DNA of 64,000 bases from Vibrio aerogenes (GCF_024346755.1 NZ_AP024861.1:1426001-1490000); one strand, 5' to 3'. Positions 29,247-39,889 are shown, counted from the stretch's first letter. Notes: generated from the sequence alone by a model not told the origin. A program made the numbers and translations.

Positions 29247-30131
29247 AATCGTTCCTGATATTGATAAATCGATTGAATTGTCTGTCTGTCCTGATTCAAA
29301 TGGGCCACGGCAGTAAGGTATTGAAGCACAATCTTAAGCTTGTTTGTGGGTTCTCTCAACAGCTTCTGACCTGGTGGTATAACCAACCCTGATCCATTTC
29401 ACGATTAATTTTAGCAAGTTACAGACCAGCTACAGATGGGGTGTTTGTGCCGGAAGTATGCGTGTTTCGCCCCGGATAATTAAAAATGTTGTGAATATTT
29501 CAGATAATCCAAAGGGATTTTATTTAGTTTCTTATATTGTAATTTTTTTAGTTGAATATTCTGTTTTTGTTTTCATCACTGTCAGACGCACATTTTATGA
29601 TAAACAGCGCTGAATGTCTGATAATTTCCCGGGCAAAGCTAAAAAAAGCATCTTAAATGCACTATATTGGTGATAAATGAACCATAATGGTGCGTTTCAT
29701 GTAAATGATTCACTTATCTGTTTAGCGTGAACTGTGATTTGGATGGAGTTTTTAAATTTTACATTAATTTTTTTTGTTAGTGTTAATCTCTATTTTTTTG
29801 GATAAATGGCAAAATTATATAAATTCAAAATTATCTGTTTGGTGAAGTTTTTTTCTGACTTCCCCCTTCCACCCGGAATATGACTCTGAGAAAGAGCACC
29901 TGTCCGGATTTTTCTGTTAAATTTCAATTTAAATTTGATGTGATTTTATATTCATTAAAATTGAATTTAAATTCATATAATAAGTGTTGTTCCGATATTG
30001 TATTCACTCTGGGATGATTCCCTTCAGAATAATTGTCATGTATTTTGCTTAGCGTTTAGTGAGATGTTCAAAAAAGAATTGAAAGTGTAACGGATTCATC
30101 CATAAATTTTAGCGACGGAGTAGATGAAAAG
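29247..30131. promoter_or_regulatory. Long AT-rich control region between alr and dgcN
   Basis: 885 bases with no supportable coding frame. Between 29924 and 29975 there are overlapping dyads (listed separately). TATAAT at 29976-29981 may be a -10 element for dgcN, although no good -35 is seen, which would fit an activator-dependent promoter. No regulator gene is adjacent. Confidence 0.5.
29924..29975. promoter_or_regulatory. Clustered AT-rich dyads upstream of dgcN
   Basis: TCAATTTAAATTTGA at 29924-29938 and the perfect palindrome TGAATTTAAATTCA at 29962-29975 have centres about 37-38 bases apart. TTCATTAAAATTGAA lies between them and overlaps the second. The repeated core AATTTAAATT, immediately upstream of a TATAAT, suggests an operator. 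The binding protein is unknown. Confidence 0.5.
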
Positions 30132-31136
30132 ATGGAACTGAAAAAGCCTTATTTATTGTTTTTAGGTGATGCAGCAGATGCGTTAGCTGCAAAAGTTGCT
30201 CAGGGAATTAAAACATGGCGTCCTGAGTATTGTGTGGGTCAGTTTCGTTTAGACAGTTGCAAAGCTGATTGTGGACTGACTGACATGTCCATTACTGAGG
30301 CCGTCAATGCTGGTGCCAAGACGCTGGTCATTGGGGTGGCGAACCGAGGCGGTATCATTTCAGATGAATGGGTGGGTGTGTTAGTTGAAGCTCTGGAAGC
30401 AGGGATGGATATTGCGGCCGGACTACATAACAAACTGAATGATATTCCTGCTTTAGTTGAATGTGCGCAGAAGCATGGTCGTTCATTGTTTGATGTTCGT
30501 TATCCTTCTCAGGCGTATCCTGTCGCCAATGGTAAACCGCGTTCTGGTAAGCGTTTATTAACCGTTGGTACTGATTGCTCTGTCGGCAAAATGTATACCT
30601 CGCTGGCCATCGAAAAAGAGATGAAAGATCGCGGCATGGACGCAGATTTCAGAGCCACAGGCCAAACCGGTATTTTGATTACTGGTGGCGGTGTCAGTGC
30701 TGATTGTGTTGTGGCTGACTTTATCGCCGGTGCCATTGAAACCATCACACCGGCAAATGATGAAGCGCACTGGGATGTCATTGAAGGTCAGGGTTCATTA
30801 TTCCATGCTTCTTTTGCGGGCGTAACAACAGGATTGATTCATGGTTCCCAGGCTGATGTACTCGTGCTTTGCCATGAACCGACACGTGAACACATGCGTG
30901 GACTGCCGGAATATAAGCTCCCTGAAATTGATGCCTGCATGGAAGCAAACCTTGCAACGGCACGTCTGACCAATCCGGATGTTCGTTTTGCTGGTGTTTC
31001 GGTGAATACTTCCGCGCTTGACGAAGATGCAGCACTGACCTACATGAGTCAGCTGGAAGAAAAAGTTGGTTTACCGGTTGTTGATCCTTTCCGGCAAGGG
31101 GTTGGCCGAATTGTAGATAATCTTTCGGAGTCGTAA
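30132..31136 (+). CDS. dgcN: D-glutamate N-acetyltransferase DgcN-like (DUF1611)
   Basis: A 334-residue DUF1611 protein. N-terminal LFLGDAADALAAKVAQG and ANRGGIISDEW lead to a P-loop-like segment, VGTDCSVGKMYTSLAIEKEM (residues 145-164), and DFRATGQTGILITGGGV. VIEGQGSLFHASFAGVTTGL follows, and then PTREHMRGLPEYKLPEI. I recall that DUF1611 proteins in marine bacteria were shown to acetylate D-glutamate as the first step of a catabolic route (DgcN), with DgcA acting next. The stop overlaps the dgcA ATG by one base, so the two are co-translated. Function follows from family plus context. Confidence 0.82.
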   Translation: MELKKPYLLFLGDAADALAAKVAQGIKTWRPEYCVGQFRLDSCKADCGLTDMSITEAVNAGAKTLVIGVANRGGIISDEWVGVLVEALEAGMDIAAGLHNKLNDIPALVECAQKHGRSLFDVRYPSQAYPVANGKPRSGKRLLTVGTDCSVGKMYTSLAIEKEMKDRGMDADFRATGQTGILITGGGVSADCVVADFIAGAIETITPANDEAHWDVIEGQGSLFHASFAGVTTGLIHGSQADVLVLCHEPTREHMRGLPEYKLPEIDACMEANLATARLTNPDVRFAGVSVNTSALDEDAALTYMSQLEEKVGLPVVDPFRQGVGRIVDNLSES

Positions 31137-32110
31137 TGAATATCAGTCTGTACACAAAAAGCTGGCCGATTCGTGGAAGCTTTACTATCTCCCGGGGCAG
31201 TAAAACTTCAGCAGACACCATCATTGTTGAAATTGAAAAAGATGGTGTCACCGGGCGTGGAGAATGTGTGCCTTATGCCCGCTATCACGAATCCATTGAA
31301 AGTGTGATGGCACAAATTCGTGGCATTATTCCGGAAATCAAATGCGGTATTGACCGGACCCAGTTGCAGTCTTTATTGCCTTCTGGCGCAGCGCGTAATG
31401 CGGTTGATTGTGCAATGTGGGATCTGGAATGTAAGCATCAGGGTAAAAGTATCTGGTCGTTGCTGGAAGCAGATCCGGAGCCGTTGACAACGGCTTATAC
31501 CTTATCACTGGATAAGCCGCGAAAAATGGAACAGGCTGCTGTTGATAATTCATTTCGTCCGTTACTGAAATTAAAACTTGGCGGTGCGGAAGATTTAGAG
31601 CGTGTGATAGCTGTACGCCGTGGTGCACCTGATGCAACCATTATTCTGGATGCGAATGAAGCATGGGATCTTGACACCTATCAGGCACTGATTCCGGAAC
31701 TGGAAAAGCTGAATGTCGCGATGATTGAGCAACCATTTCCCGCCGATCAGGATGCAGTGCTGGATAACTTAGAACGTCCGATACCGATTTGTGCGGATGA
31801 ATCCTGTCATGACAGAAAGAGTCTGAAAAATATTGTTGGTCGTTATGACATGATTAATATAAAAACAGATAAAACCGGTGGTCTGACAGAAGCTCTGGCG
31901 CTGAAGCAAGATGCGGAAGCGGCCGGATTGAGAGTCATGGTGGGGTGTATGTTGTCTTCTTCATTAAGTATGGCACCGGCTTACGTTGTTGCACAGGGTG
32001 CAGAAGTTGTCGATCTGGATGGCCCTTTATTGTTGAGCAAAGATATTGAACGTGGCTTCAGATTTGAAGAGAATCAGATGATGCCCTTTGACTCAGCGTT
32101 ATGGGGATGA
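31136..32110 (+). CDS. dgcA: Enolase-superfamily racemase DgcA-like (N-acetyl-D-glutamate racemase / dipeptide epimerase family)
   Basis: A 324-residue muconate-lactonising subgroup enzyme. The active-site set is complete: Lys145-x-Lys147 (LLKLKLGG), metal ligands Asp172 (LDANEAWD), Glu198 (MIEQPFP) and Asp221 (CADES), and Lys243 (NIKTDKTGG). This pattern was long annotated as L-Ala-D/L-Glu epimerase. Downstream of a DUF1611 gene it fits the DgcA racemase that converts N-acetyl-D-glutamate to N-acetyl-L-glutamate. Dipeptide epimerase activity remains an alternative. It is translationally coupled to dgcN and followed 7 bases later by a D-amino acid transaminase gene. Confidence 0.83.
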   Translation: MNISLYTKSWPIRGSFTISRGSKTSADTIIVEIEKDGVTGRGECVPYARYHESIESVMAQIRGIIPEIKCGIDRTQLQSLLPSGAARNAVDCAMWDLECKHQGKSIWSLLEADPEPLTTAYTLSLDKPRKMEQAAVDNSFRPLLKLKLGGAEDLERVIAVRRGAPDATIILDANEAWDLDTYQALIPELEKLNVAMIEQPFPADQDAVLDNLERPIPICADESCHDRKSLKNIVGRYDMINIKTDKTGGLTEALALKQDAEAAGLRVMVGCMLSSSLSMAPAYVVAQGAEVVDLDGPLLLSKDIERGFRFEENQMMPFDSALWG

Positions 32111-32117
32111 GGAATAT

Positions 32118-32978
32118 ATGATGGAACGAATTGTTTATGTGAATGGTGCTTACGTCGCTGAATCTGAGGCGAAAGTATCTGTTTTTGACCGGGGCTTCCT
32201 GTTTGCGGATGCCGTTTATGAAGTCACATCTGTGCTTGACGGAAAGCTGGTTGATAATGCGGGACATATGGCGCGTCTTGAGCGCTCATGTCATGAGCTT
32301 GGCATTAAGATTCCGGTCAGTGCAGCAGAATTGATTGAAATTCAGAGAACTCTGATTGATAAAAACGGGGTTGAAGAAGGCGGTGTTTATCTGCAATTGA
32401 CCCGTGGTGCTGAAAGTGATCGGGACTTCTCTTACAGCGAAGATATTGAGCCGACTTTGGTTTTGTTCACACAGGCAAAACAGTTAATTAACAGCGCAGT
32501 GGCTCAAAAAGGGATTAAGGTTATCTCTTTTGACGATATTCGCTGGAGACGCCGTGATATTAAAACGACCAGCCTTTTACCTGCCTGCCTTGCCAAACAC
32601 GCTGCGCATGCTGCGGGTGCTTCGGATGTCTGGCTGATTGAAGATGGTTATGTGACTGAAGGTGGCTCAAGTAACGCATATATTGTCACACAGGATGGTA
32701 CATTGGTTACCCGTCCACTGAGTAATGATATTTTGCACGGGATTACCCGTGCAGCGCTGATGAAGCTGGCTGAAGACGCTGAACTGAAAATTGAAGAGCG
32801 TTTATTCACAATTGAAGAAGCCTATGCAGCGAAAGAAGCCTTTATCAGCTCGGCAACGACATTTGTCTGGCCGGTGATTGCAATCGATGATCGTGAGATC
32901 GGAGATGGCAAGCCTGGGCCGGTTTCGATGAAGCTCCGTGATGTATATATCCGGACCGCAAGAGAAATGGCTGAATAA
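32118..32978 (+). CDS. dat: D-amino acid transaminase (class IV)
   Basis: About 286 residues of a fold-type IV PLP enzyme. It starts at one of two adjacent ATGs (32118 or 32121) after GAGGAA. N-terminal MERIVYVNGAYV and KVSVFDRGFLFADAVYEVTS match D-alanine aminotransferases. The PLP Lys lies in WRRRDIKTTSLLPACLAKHA, and VTEGGSSNAYIV is the phosphate loop. RDIK favours D-amino acid over branched-chain transaminase. The expected reaction is D-Ala + 2-oxoglutarate to pyruvate + D-Glu. It is the last gene of the dgcN-dgcA operon, so its D-Glu product could feed DgcN. Confidence 0.87.
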   Translation: MMERIVYVNGAYVAESEAKVSVFDRGFLFADAVYEVTSVLDGKLVDNAGHMARLERSCHELGIKIPVSAAELIEIQRTLIDKNGVEEGGVYLQLTRGAESDRDFSYSEDIEPTLVLFTQAKQLINSAVAQKGIKVISFDDIRWRRRDIKTTSLLPACLAKHAAHAAGASDVWLIEDGYVTEGGSSNAYIVTQDGTLVTRPLSNDILHGITRAALMKLAEDAELKIEERLFTIEEAYAAKEAFISSATTFVWPVIAIDDREIGDGKPGPVSMKLRDVYIRTAREMAE

Positions 32979-32996
32979 TTGCCTTGAAAGCAGTAG

Positions 32997-33024
32997 AAAC
33001 CAACCGCTTCTGGTTGGTTTTTTT
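32997..33024 (+). terminator. Terminator of dgcN-dgcA-dat
   Basis: AAACCAACC-gcttct-GGTTGGTTT is followed by a T run. It is a classic intrinsic terminator 19 bases past the transaminase stop. Confidence 0.9.
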
Positions 33025-33147
33025 ATATCTGAATGAGGGCATGTTGTTCCGGTTATCCGGCGATCGTCCGGCAATACAGATAGGGTGGATTTTTATACGT
33101 AAGTATGATTTATTAAATGTCTTTGCTGATTGTTAACAGGATGTTTT

Positions 33148-33783
33148 ATGCAAATTCACCAATGGCTTATGTTTCTTTTCGTCATTTCTGCACTGATTGC
33201 TTTTCCCGGACCTTCTGCCATTTTGTGCCTGACTCACGGTGCAAAGTATGGGGCAAGGAAAGCTTTGGGAACGATTTTTGGTGGTGGATTTGCTGCCCTG
33301 ACATTAATGAGTCTGTCTGCATTTGGCGTTGGTGCGGTACTGCAATCGTCAGCGTCTTTGTTCCTGTTTCTGAAAATTGCAGGTGGCATCTATTTAATCT
33401 ATCTGGGAATTCAGACATGGCGCTCCGAATCTGTCCGGCTTGAACAGCCATCCGCGTCTGTGAATCTTCCTGCTAAGCAAGTGCCTTTTTCACATTGTTT
33501 CAAACGGGGATATATTGTCGGGGCCGGTAATCCCAAAGATTTATTGTTTTTCGGTGCTTTATTCCCCCAGTTTATTGATCCTGGCTCCCCGTTTTTACCC
33601 CAACTGCTTATTCTGGCGGTGACCTGGTTTGTCATGGATTGTTCCATCATGTTCTTTTACGCCGCTGCCGGAAAAAAAGTTGCGGTATTTTTATCCGGAT
33701 TCGGTTCAGGGAAGTTGTTTAACCGGGTTTCCGGCAGTGCTTTCATTGTTGCGGGCGGTGTGCTGGCTGCAACGAGCCGCTGA
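33148..33783 (+). CDS. LysE/RhtB-family amino acid exporter
   Basis: A 211-residue inner-membrane protein with about six hydrophobic segments. The ATG at 33148 with AGGATG upstream is preferred to an upstream TTG. Family motifs include FPGPSAILCLTHGAKYGARK (the PGP motif of LysE/RhtB), ILKIAGGIYLIYLGIQTWR-like packing, and FKRGYIVGAGNPKDLLFFGA. It probably exports an amino acid or derivative. It follows the D-amino acid operon but has its own promoter region after a terminator, so a link is only suggestive. Confidence 0.85.
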   Translation: MQIHQWLMFLFVISALIAFPGPSAILCLTHGAKYGARKALGTIFGGGFAALTLMSLSAFGVGAVLQSSASLFLFLKIAGGIYLIYLGIQTWRSESVRLEQPSASVNLPAKQVPFSHCFKRGYIVGAGNPKDLLFFGALFPQFIDPGSPFLPQLLILAVTWFVMDCSIMFFYAAAGKKVAVFLSGFGSGKLFNRVSGSAFIVAGGVLAATSR

Positions 33784-34084
33784 CTGATTTGTATTCCTGA
33801 ACCGGACAAATGCAATCTGTTTGAAGTTTGATTTGAAACCCTGGTGACTATTAACCATATTTTAACCTGTTTAAGGATTACTATACCGGAACTGCAGGTA
33901 TATCGGGGCCGGGTGAGACACGTGGCATGAGGTTGCTCAGGCCCGGTTTATTATCTGTTTCGTTTAAGTCCTAATTATTTGTTTTTAAGTGTAATGAATC
34001 ATTCTCTGATATGAACACTATCAGAGCTATTTATCTATGACGGCTGTTTAAGAGTCCTGACAGCTGTATTCAGGAGAGTAATGC
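33784..34084. promoter_or_regulatory. Region before the RND efflux operon
   Basis: 301 bases without a gene. At 33906-33950 an imperfect inverted repeat (GCCGGGTGAG...CTCAGGCCCGG) may be a terminator for the LysE gene. No TetR or MarR gene, the usual local regulator, is adjacent. Confidence 0.45.
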
Positions 34085-35236
34085 ATGACGAAATATTTAC
34101 CCCTTTGTCGTCAGTCAATCCTTGCTGTAAGTCTTGCTGTGGCAATGACCGGGTGTCAGCCTGATGCGACAAAATCAGCACAAAATCACGCCCCGCAAGC
34201 TGTGGCTGTTGATGCTGTCACGATTCAGTCCCGTCCTCTGGAACTGACCACTCGCTTGCCCGGACGGACCAGTGCATATCGTATTGCCGAAGTTCGCCCA
34301 CAGGTTGCGGGCATTATTGTAAAACGGCTGTTTGTTGAAGGCAGTCTGGTAAAACAAGGTGATGTTCTTTATCAGATTGATCCTTCGACCTATGAAGCAG
34401 CACTGGATAGTGCCAATGCCGATCTGGCTTCTGCTGAGGCAACTCTGGAAAAAGCAAAACTACAGGCGCAGCGTTATCAGAATCTTATTCAGAAAAGAGC
34501 GATTAGTGAGCAGGATTATGAAGACTCACAGGCCAATTACCGGGCCGGAATCGCATCGGTGATGGCGGCAAAAGCCAATGTGAAATCGGCTCAGATTAAT
34601 CTTGACTATACGAAAATTAAGGCACCAATTTCTGGCCGGATTGGTAAATCTTCTGTGACAGAGGGTGCGCTTGTCACGACGAATCAAACGGCTTATCTTG
34701 CGAAAATTCAGCAATTGAACCCACTTTATGTTGATTTATCCCAGTCTGGCAATGAGTTGCTGAAACTCAGACAGAAACATACCCAAAAAGGTGAACAGAA
34801 ATTAAATGGTATTCACCTCAGCCTGGATGACGGAACCCAAATATCTCAGGAAGCGACATTACAGTTTACAGATGTCACCGTGGATGAAAAAACAGGGACT
34901 GTCAGCCTGCGTGCATTATTACCGAATCCCGACCGGATGTTATTACCGGGTCTGTATGTTCGGGCGGATGTACCGGTTGAACAACGATCAAGTGCGATTT
35001 TGGTACCACAGGCTGCTGTCAGCCGTGATGTTCGGGGCAACGCGCATGTCATGGTGGTGAGCCAGGGCAATAAAGCAGAAAACCGTGAGATTGTTGCGAA
35101 TCGCGTCGTCGGGACAAGCTGGCTGGTTGAGTCTGGCCTGAAAGCTGGTGATAAAGTGATTGTCAGTGGACTGCAGAAGATTCAGGCCGGCAGTGCTGTA
35201 ACAGTTAATCTGACAGAGATGACACAGGAGCATTAA
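34085..35236 (+). CDS. RND efflux periplasmic adaptor (AcrA/MexA type)
   Basis: A 383-residue membrane fusion protein and lipoprotein. The signal peptide ends in a lipobox (VAMTGC), so the mature Cys is at about residue 23. The lipoyl/hairpin core is LTTRLPGRTSAYRIAEVRPQ, GDVLYQIDPSTYEAAL, a coiled coil (ADLASAEATLEKAKLQAQRY), and LDYTKIKAPISGRIGKSSVT. It links the inner-membrane pump to the outer-membrane channel. GGAG lies just before the ATG. It is the first gene of a three-gene operon; the next starts 3 bases after the stop. Confidence 0.92.
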   Translation: MTKYLPLCRQSILAVSLAVAMTGCQPDATKSAQNHAPQAVAVDAVTIQSRPLELTTRLPGRTSAYRIAEVRPQVAGIIVKRLFVEGSLVKQGDVLYQIDPSTYEAALDSANADLASAEATLEKAKLQAQRYQNLIQKRAISEQDYEDSQANYRAGIASVMAAKANVKSAQINLDYTKIKAPISGRIGKSSVTEGALVTTNQTAYLAKIQQLNPLYVDLSQSGNELLKLRQKHTQKGEQKLNGIHLSLDDGTQISQEATLQFTDVTVDEKTGTVSLRALLPNPDRMLLPGLYVRADVPVEQRSSAILVPQAAVSRDVRGNAHVMVVSQGNKAENREIVANRVVGTSWLVESGLKAGDKVIVSGLQKIQAGSAVTVNLTEMTQEH

Positions 35237-35239
35237 CTT

Positions 35240-38200
35240 ATGGCCCGCTTTTTTATAGACAGACCAATTTTTGCATGGGTCATTGCAATCATTATCATGC
35301 TTGCGGGTGTACTGGCAATTAAAGTGCTTCCCATTGAGCAGTATCCTCAGATTGCACCCCCGGCAGTCAGTATCTCCGGTACTTATACAGGCGCTTCTGC
35401 CAAAACGGTAGAAAACAGCGTGACCCAGATTATTGAACAAAATATGACGGGCATTGATAACCTGCTGTATATGTCTTCCACCAGTGATTCTTCCGGGCGG
35501 TTTACGACGCAGTTAACTTTTGCGACCGGTACAGACCCGGATATCGCTCAGGTTCAGGTGCAGAATAAACTCAATGCGGTTGAGTCTAATTTGCCTGATG
35601 CCGTCGTGAATCAGGGAATTACGGTCGCGAAGTCAACCAGCAGCTTTTTGATGGTGGTTGGTTTTATTTCGACTGATGGCTCGATGAATAACACTGAACT
35701 GTCTGACTATGTGATTTCAAATGTGAAAGAGTCCGTGAGTCGTGTTCAGGGGGTTGGTGAAGTCGATGTGTTTGGGTCTCAGCACTCCATGCGTATCTGG
35801 CTTGATCCCCATAAGCTGAATAAATACAGTCTGACAACCAGTGATGTGAACAGTGCTATCCGTGCGCAGAATACACAGGTGTCTGTGGGTGATATCGGCG
35901 GAACACCTGCTGTGAAGGGACAACAACTTAACGCAACGATTACTTCTCAGGGGCGTTTAAGTACCGTTGAAGACTTTCAGAATATCCTTTTAAGTGTGGA
36001 TACTGACGGGGCGCAGATTCGATTGAAAGATGTTGCCCGGGTTGAAATGGGAGGTGAGAGCTATAAGGCTGTCGGACAATACAATGGTATGTACGCAACC
36101 GGTATTGCGGTGAAGCTGGCAACAGGTGCGAATGCTCTGGACACGGCGGATGCAGTGCGGTCTAAAATGAATGAACTCTCTCAGTTCTTTCCGGATAGCG
36201 TCAAAGTTGTGTATCCGTTTGACACCACGCCATTTGTTAAAATCTCTATTGAAGAAGTTGTTCATACACTGATTGAAGCGGTGATTCTGGTCTTCCTCGT
36301 GATGTATCTCTTCCTGCAGAATATTCGTGCCACATTGATTCCGACCATTGCAGTACCAGTGGTTTTACTTGGAACATTTGGCATTATGTCTGCTTTTGAT
36401 TTTTCGATTAACACACTGACCATGTTTGGCCTTGTGCTGGCGATCGGGTTACTGGTGGATGACGCCATCGTTGTGGTCGAAAACGTCGAGCGGGTGATGG
36501 CTGAAGATGGTTTATCCCCGGTTGAAGCCACGCGGAAATCGATGGGACAGATTACCGGTGCACTGGTCGGGATCGCACTGGTTCTGAGTGCGGTGTTTGT
36601 TCCGATGGCATTCTTTGGCGGCGCGCCGGGTTCGATTTATCGTCAGTTCTCGATCACCATAGTGTCATCGATGGTGCTGTCTGTACTGGTTGCAATGATT
36701 CTGACGCCGGCACTGTGTGCGACGATATTACGTCCGCTTACAGAAGGAAGCCATCAGGCGCAACGGGGACCGATCGCACTGTTTAACAAGCTGTTCAATC
36801 AGGGCACGATCCGGTACCGGAATACTGTAGAGAAAGGGCTGACACATAAGCTGCGTTACGGGCTGGTATACCTTTTGATTGTCGGTGGGCTGATCTTTAT
36901 GTGGACAAGACTGCCTACATCATTTCTGCCAGAGGAAGATCAGGGCGTTGTGATGGTGATGATTAAACTGCCCAGTGGTGCAACTCAGGAGCGGACGCTG
37001 AACGTGGTGGATAAAGTTAAGCGCCACTTTTTAGAGGATGAAAAAGACAGTGTTGCTTCAATATTCAGCGTAGCCGGGTTCAGTTTCGCTGGTGGCGGGC
37101 AGAACATGGCGATGGCATTTGTGAAGCTGAAAGACTGGAGTGAACGTCCCAGTCCGGCTCAGGCTGCGAATGCTATTATTGGCCGGGCATGGGGTGCTTT
37201 TTCTCAGGTGAAGGAAGCGCAGATCTTTACCTTTAACATTCCGGTTGTTCCGGCGTTGGGTACATCCAGTGGGTTTGATGCTTATCTGGTTGACCGGGGT
37301 AACCTCGGACATGACAAGTTGATTCAGGCCCGGAACCAGTTGCTTGGTATGGCAGCACAAAATCCGGAACTGGCTTCGGTACGTCCGAACGGTATGGAAG
37401 ACACGTCGCAATTACGGATTGATATTGATTACGAGAAAGCCATGGCGATGGGGGTTTCGGTTAGTGATATTAATTCAACACTGTCAACCGCCTGGGGTTC
37501 TTCCTATGTGAATGATTTTGTTGATAATGGCAGAATCAAGAAAGTGTACGTTCAGTCGGATGCTCAGTACCGGATGAATCCGGAGGATTTCAGCCTCTGG
37601 CATGTCAGAAATAGTGATGGCGATATGGTGCCTTTTGATTCATTTGCTAAAACTTACTGGACATTTGGTTCACCAAGACTGGAACGTTTCAATGGTTTCC
37701 CGTCTGTGAATATTCAGGGTGCGGCAGCACCGGGCAAAAGTACGGGTGATGCGATGAAAGCGATTGAAGATATTGTCAGTCAGCTGCCTGATGGTATTGG
37801 TGTTGAATGGGGTGGTATTTCTTATCAGGAAAAACAATCCGGTTCTCAGGCCAGCCTGCTGTATGCAATTTCATTGCTTATCGTCTTCTTGTGTCTTGCA
37901 GCACTTTATGAGAGCTGGAGTGTGCCGTTTTCGGTCATTCTGGTCGTGCCTTTGGGGATTTTCGGGGCGGTTGCAGCAACTATGCTGAAAGGATTATCAA
38001 ACGATATCTATTTTCAGGTCGGCTTATTAACCACGATAGGGCTGTCAGCTAAAAATGCCATCCTGATCGTTGAGTTTGCCAAGTCATTGTATGATCAGGG
38101 AATGCCGTTGCTCAAAGCTACGGTGGATGCGTGCCGGATGCGTTTACGTCCGATCCTGATGACATCTTTCGCCTTTATTTTGGGGGTTTTACCGCTTGCA

Positions 38201-38395
38201 TTGAGTTCCGGTGCGGGTGCAGCAAGCCGTCATGCCATTGGATGGGGTGTTGTCGGCGGGATGATTTCTGCAACTGTGTTGTCGATTTTCTTCGTGCCGG
38301 TATTCTTCGTCATTGTGATGCGGCTTTTCAGAACCAAGCCAAGACAGATTGGTAAAGAGATTCAGCCTGCCGGGGAGGTGTCTGATGCGAATTAA
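35240..38395 (+). CDS. RND efflux inner-membrane transporter (AcrB/MexB type, HAE1)
   Basis: A 1051-residue HAE1-family pump of standard length. It begins [20 protein letters not shown]. Proton-relay acidic residues are in [18 protein letters not shown] (TM4 Asp-Asp). Later landmarks include [16 protein letters not shown] loop text ([20 protein letters not shown]) and [20 protein letters not shown] in the C-terminal half. It exports drugs, bile salts or detergents using proton flux. It overlaps the outer-membrane gene by 11 bases. Confidence 0.96.
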   Translation: MARFFIDRPIFAWVIAIIIMLAGVLAIKVLPIEQYPQIAPPAVSISGTYTGASAKTVENSVTQIIEQNMTGIDNLLYMSSTSDSSGRFTTQLTFATGTDPDIAQVQVQNKLNAVESNLPDAVVNQGITVAKSTSSFLMVVGFISTDGSMNNTELSDYVISNVKESVSRVQGVGEVDVFGSQHSMRIWLDPHKLNKYSLTTSDVNSAIRAQNTQVSVGDIGGTPAVKGQQLNATITSQGRLSTVEDFQNILLSVDTDGAQIRLKDVARVEMGGESYKAVGQYNGMYATGIAVKLATGANALDTADAVRSKMNELSQFFPDSVKVVYPFDTTPFVKISIEEVVHTLIEAVILVFLVMYLFLQNIRATLIPTIAVPVVLLGTFGIMSAFDFSINTLTMFGLVLAIGLLVDDAIVVVENVERVMAEDGLSPVEATRKSMGQITGALVGIALVLSAVFVPMAFFGGAPGSIYRQFSITIVSSMVLSVLVAMILTPALCATILRPLTEGSHQAQRGPIALFNKLFNQGTIRYRNTVEKGLTHKLRYGLVYLLIVGGLIFMWTRLPTSFLPEEDQGVVMVMIKLPSGATQERTLNVVDKVKRHFLEDEKDSVASIFSVAGFSFAGGGQNMAMAFVKLKDWSERPSPAQAANAIIGRAWGAFSQVKEAQIFTFNIPVVPALGTSSGFDAYLVDRGNLGHDKLIQARNQLLGMAAQNPELASVRPNGMEDTSQLRIDIDYEKAMAMGVSVSDINSTLSTAWGSSYVNDFVDNGRIKKVYVQSDAQYRMNPEDFSLWHVRNSDGDMVPFDSFAKTYWTFGSPRLERFNGFPSVNIQGAAAPGKSTGDAMKAIEDIVSQLPDGIGVEWGGISYQEKQSGSQASLLYAISLLIVFLCLAALYESWSVPFSVILVVPLGIFGAVAATMLKGLSNDIYFQVGLLTTIGLSAKNAILIVEFAKSLYDQGMPLLKATVDACRMRLRPILMTSFAFILGVLPLALSSGAGAASRHAIGWGVVGGMISATVLSIFFVPVFFVIVMRLFRTKPRQIGKEIQPAGEVSDAN

Positions 38396-39818
38396 AATAT
38401 TATCCCTGTTGATCGTGGCAGGTTTGAGCGGGTGTAGCCTTGCACCCGATTATCAACGTCCTGTGTCTTCTTCGTCAGATGGGTGGCAGGGCATGTCTCA
38501 AGAGATGAAAAATGAGGCTGCGTTGCCTGACTGGCGGACATTTATGTCAGATCAACAGCTGCAGTCTCTGATTGAGTCTGCATTGAAAAACAATAAAGAC
38601 CTGAAGCAGACCTTGCTGAATGTTGCCTCGCTGCAGGCACAATACCGCATTCAGGACAGCGCACGTTTTCCGGCACTGAATGTTGATGGTTCGGGCACCC
38701 GGCAGCGTACTTCCGATGCGGTGACCGGCAACGGCACGGTTTACAGTTCTCAGTATTCAGCGACCGTGGGTGTTACCAGTTATGAACTGGACCTGTTTGG
38801 CCGGGTTAAAAACTTGTCTGATCAGGCGCTGGAATCTTATATCGCTGAGGATGAAAATCGCCGGAGCGCGGTAATTTCACTGGTTTCTGAGGTCGCTTCA
38901 GCTTACATCCGCCTGTTAGCTGAACAGGAATTGCTGAATCTGACCAAAGACACGGTGAAAGCCTATAAGGAGACTCTGGCGTTGGTACAAACGCGTTACG
39001 ACTCCGGTTATAGCAGTGCTTTAACATTAGCTCAAAGTAAAACGGCTCTTCATAGTGCGGAAGCGACTCTGGCGACGTATAAGTTGTCGGTTTCACAGCA
39101 GTACAATACGTTGAGACAACTGATAGGGGCGCCGTTGAAGCTGAAAATTGAGTCGCGGCTGCCGGAGGAAGACGGGCGAATGCTGACTGCGCTGGCAGTC
39201 GGTGCGCCTTCAGAATTGCTTCTGTCCCGACCTGATATTCTTTCTGCCGAGCATTCATTAAAGGCGGCGAATGCCAATGTCGGTGCGGCCAGAGCTGCAT
39301 TTTTCCCGCGAATCAGTTTAACCGCAAATGCCGGTAGTATGAGTAGTTCTCTGGACGATTTGTTCGGTTCAGGTTCGGGAATGTGGCAGTTTATACCGTC
39401 AATTTCAGTTCCGGTTTTTGACTGGGGGAATAATCAGGCTTCACTGGATGTTGCAAAGATTTCCAAACAAAAATCTGTGATTGCTTACCAACAAGCCATT
39501 GAAACCGGGTTTAAAGAAGTGTCTGATGCGTTGCTGGGCCAGCAATATTATATGGAAGAATGGCATGCGCAACAGTCAAACCTTGCTGCCAACAAAGACT
39601 ATTATGATCTGGCGAAAATGCGTTATGAACAGGGGAATGATAGTTATATGGATTTACTCGATGCGCAGCGTTCTCTGTTCAGTGCAAGAGAGAGTGAACT
39701 GTCGGCACATTTGAACCTGCTGGTCAGCCGGGTGAGTTTGTATAAAGCACTGGGAGGTGGCTGGAGGGCTGCTGATCAGGAGGAAGCAACTCAGGTACCA
39801 TTGGCTGTGACGGATTAA
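38385..39818 (+). CDS. RND efflux outer-membrane factor lipoprotein (OprM/NodT type)
   Basis: A 477-residue outer-membrane channel subunit. The ATG at 38385, with GGGGAGG upstream, starts a lipoprotein signal ([16 protein letters not shown], lipobox LSGC). Repeated TolC-like helices are visible: [20 protein letters not shown] in the first half and [18 protein letters not shown] in the second. The typical [20 protein letters not shown] and [13 protein letters not shown] are present. It completes the tripartite pump. A terminator follows. Confidence 0.92.
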   Translation: MRIKILSLLIVAGLSGCSLAPDYQRPVSSSSDGWQGMSQEMKNEAALPDWRTFMSDQQLQSLIESALKNNKDLKQTLLNVASLQAQYRIQDSARFPALNVDGSGTRQRTSDAVTGNGTVYSSQYSATVGVTSYELDLFGRVKNLSDQALESYIAEDENRRSAVISLVSEVASAYIRLLAEQELLNLTKDTVKAYKETLALVQTRYDSGYSSALTLAQSKTALHSAEATLATYKLSVSQQYNTLRQLIGAPLKLKIESRLPEEDGRMLTALAVGAPSELLLSRPDILSAEHSLKAANANVGAARAAFFPRISLTANAGSMSSSLDDLFGSGSGMWQFIPSISVPVFDWGNNQASLDVAKISKQKSVIAYQQAIETGFKEVSDALLGQQYYMEEWHAQQSNLAANKDYYDLAKMRYEQGNDSYMDLLDAQRSLFSARESELSAHLNLLVSRVSLYKALGGGWRAADQEEATQVPLAVTD

Positions 39819-39856
39819 ATTATCACGCCCCAGGTGATTGACGTACCAACTATCTG

Positions 39857-39889
39857 ATGCCACTCATGTTGATTGCGTGGCATTTTTTA
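39857..39889 (+). terminator. Terminator of the RND operon
   Basis: ATGCCAC (39857-39863) and GTGGCAT (39877-39883) pair around a 13-base loop and are followed by six Ts. Confidence 0.8.
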
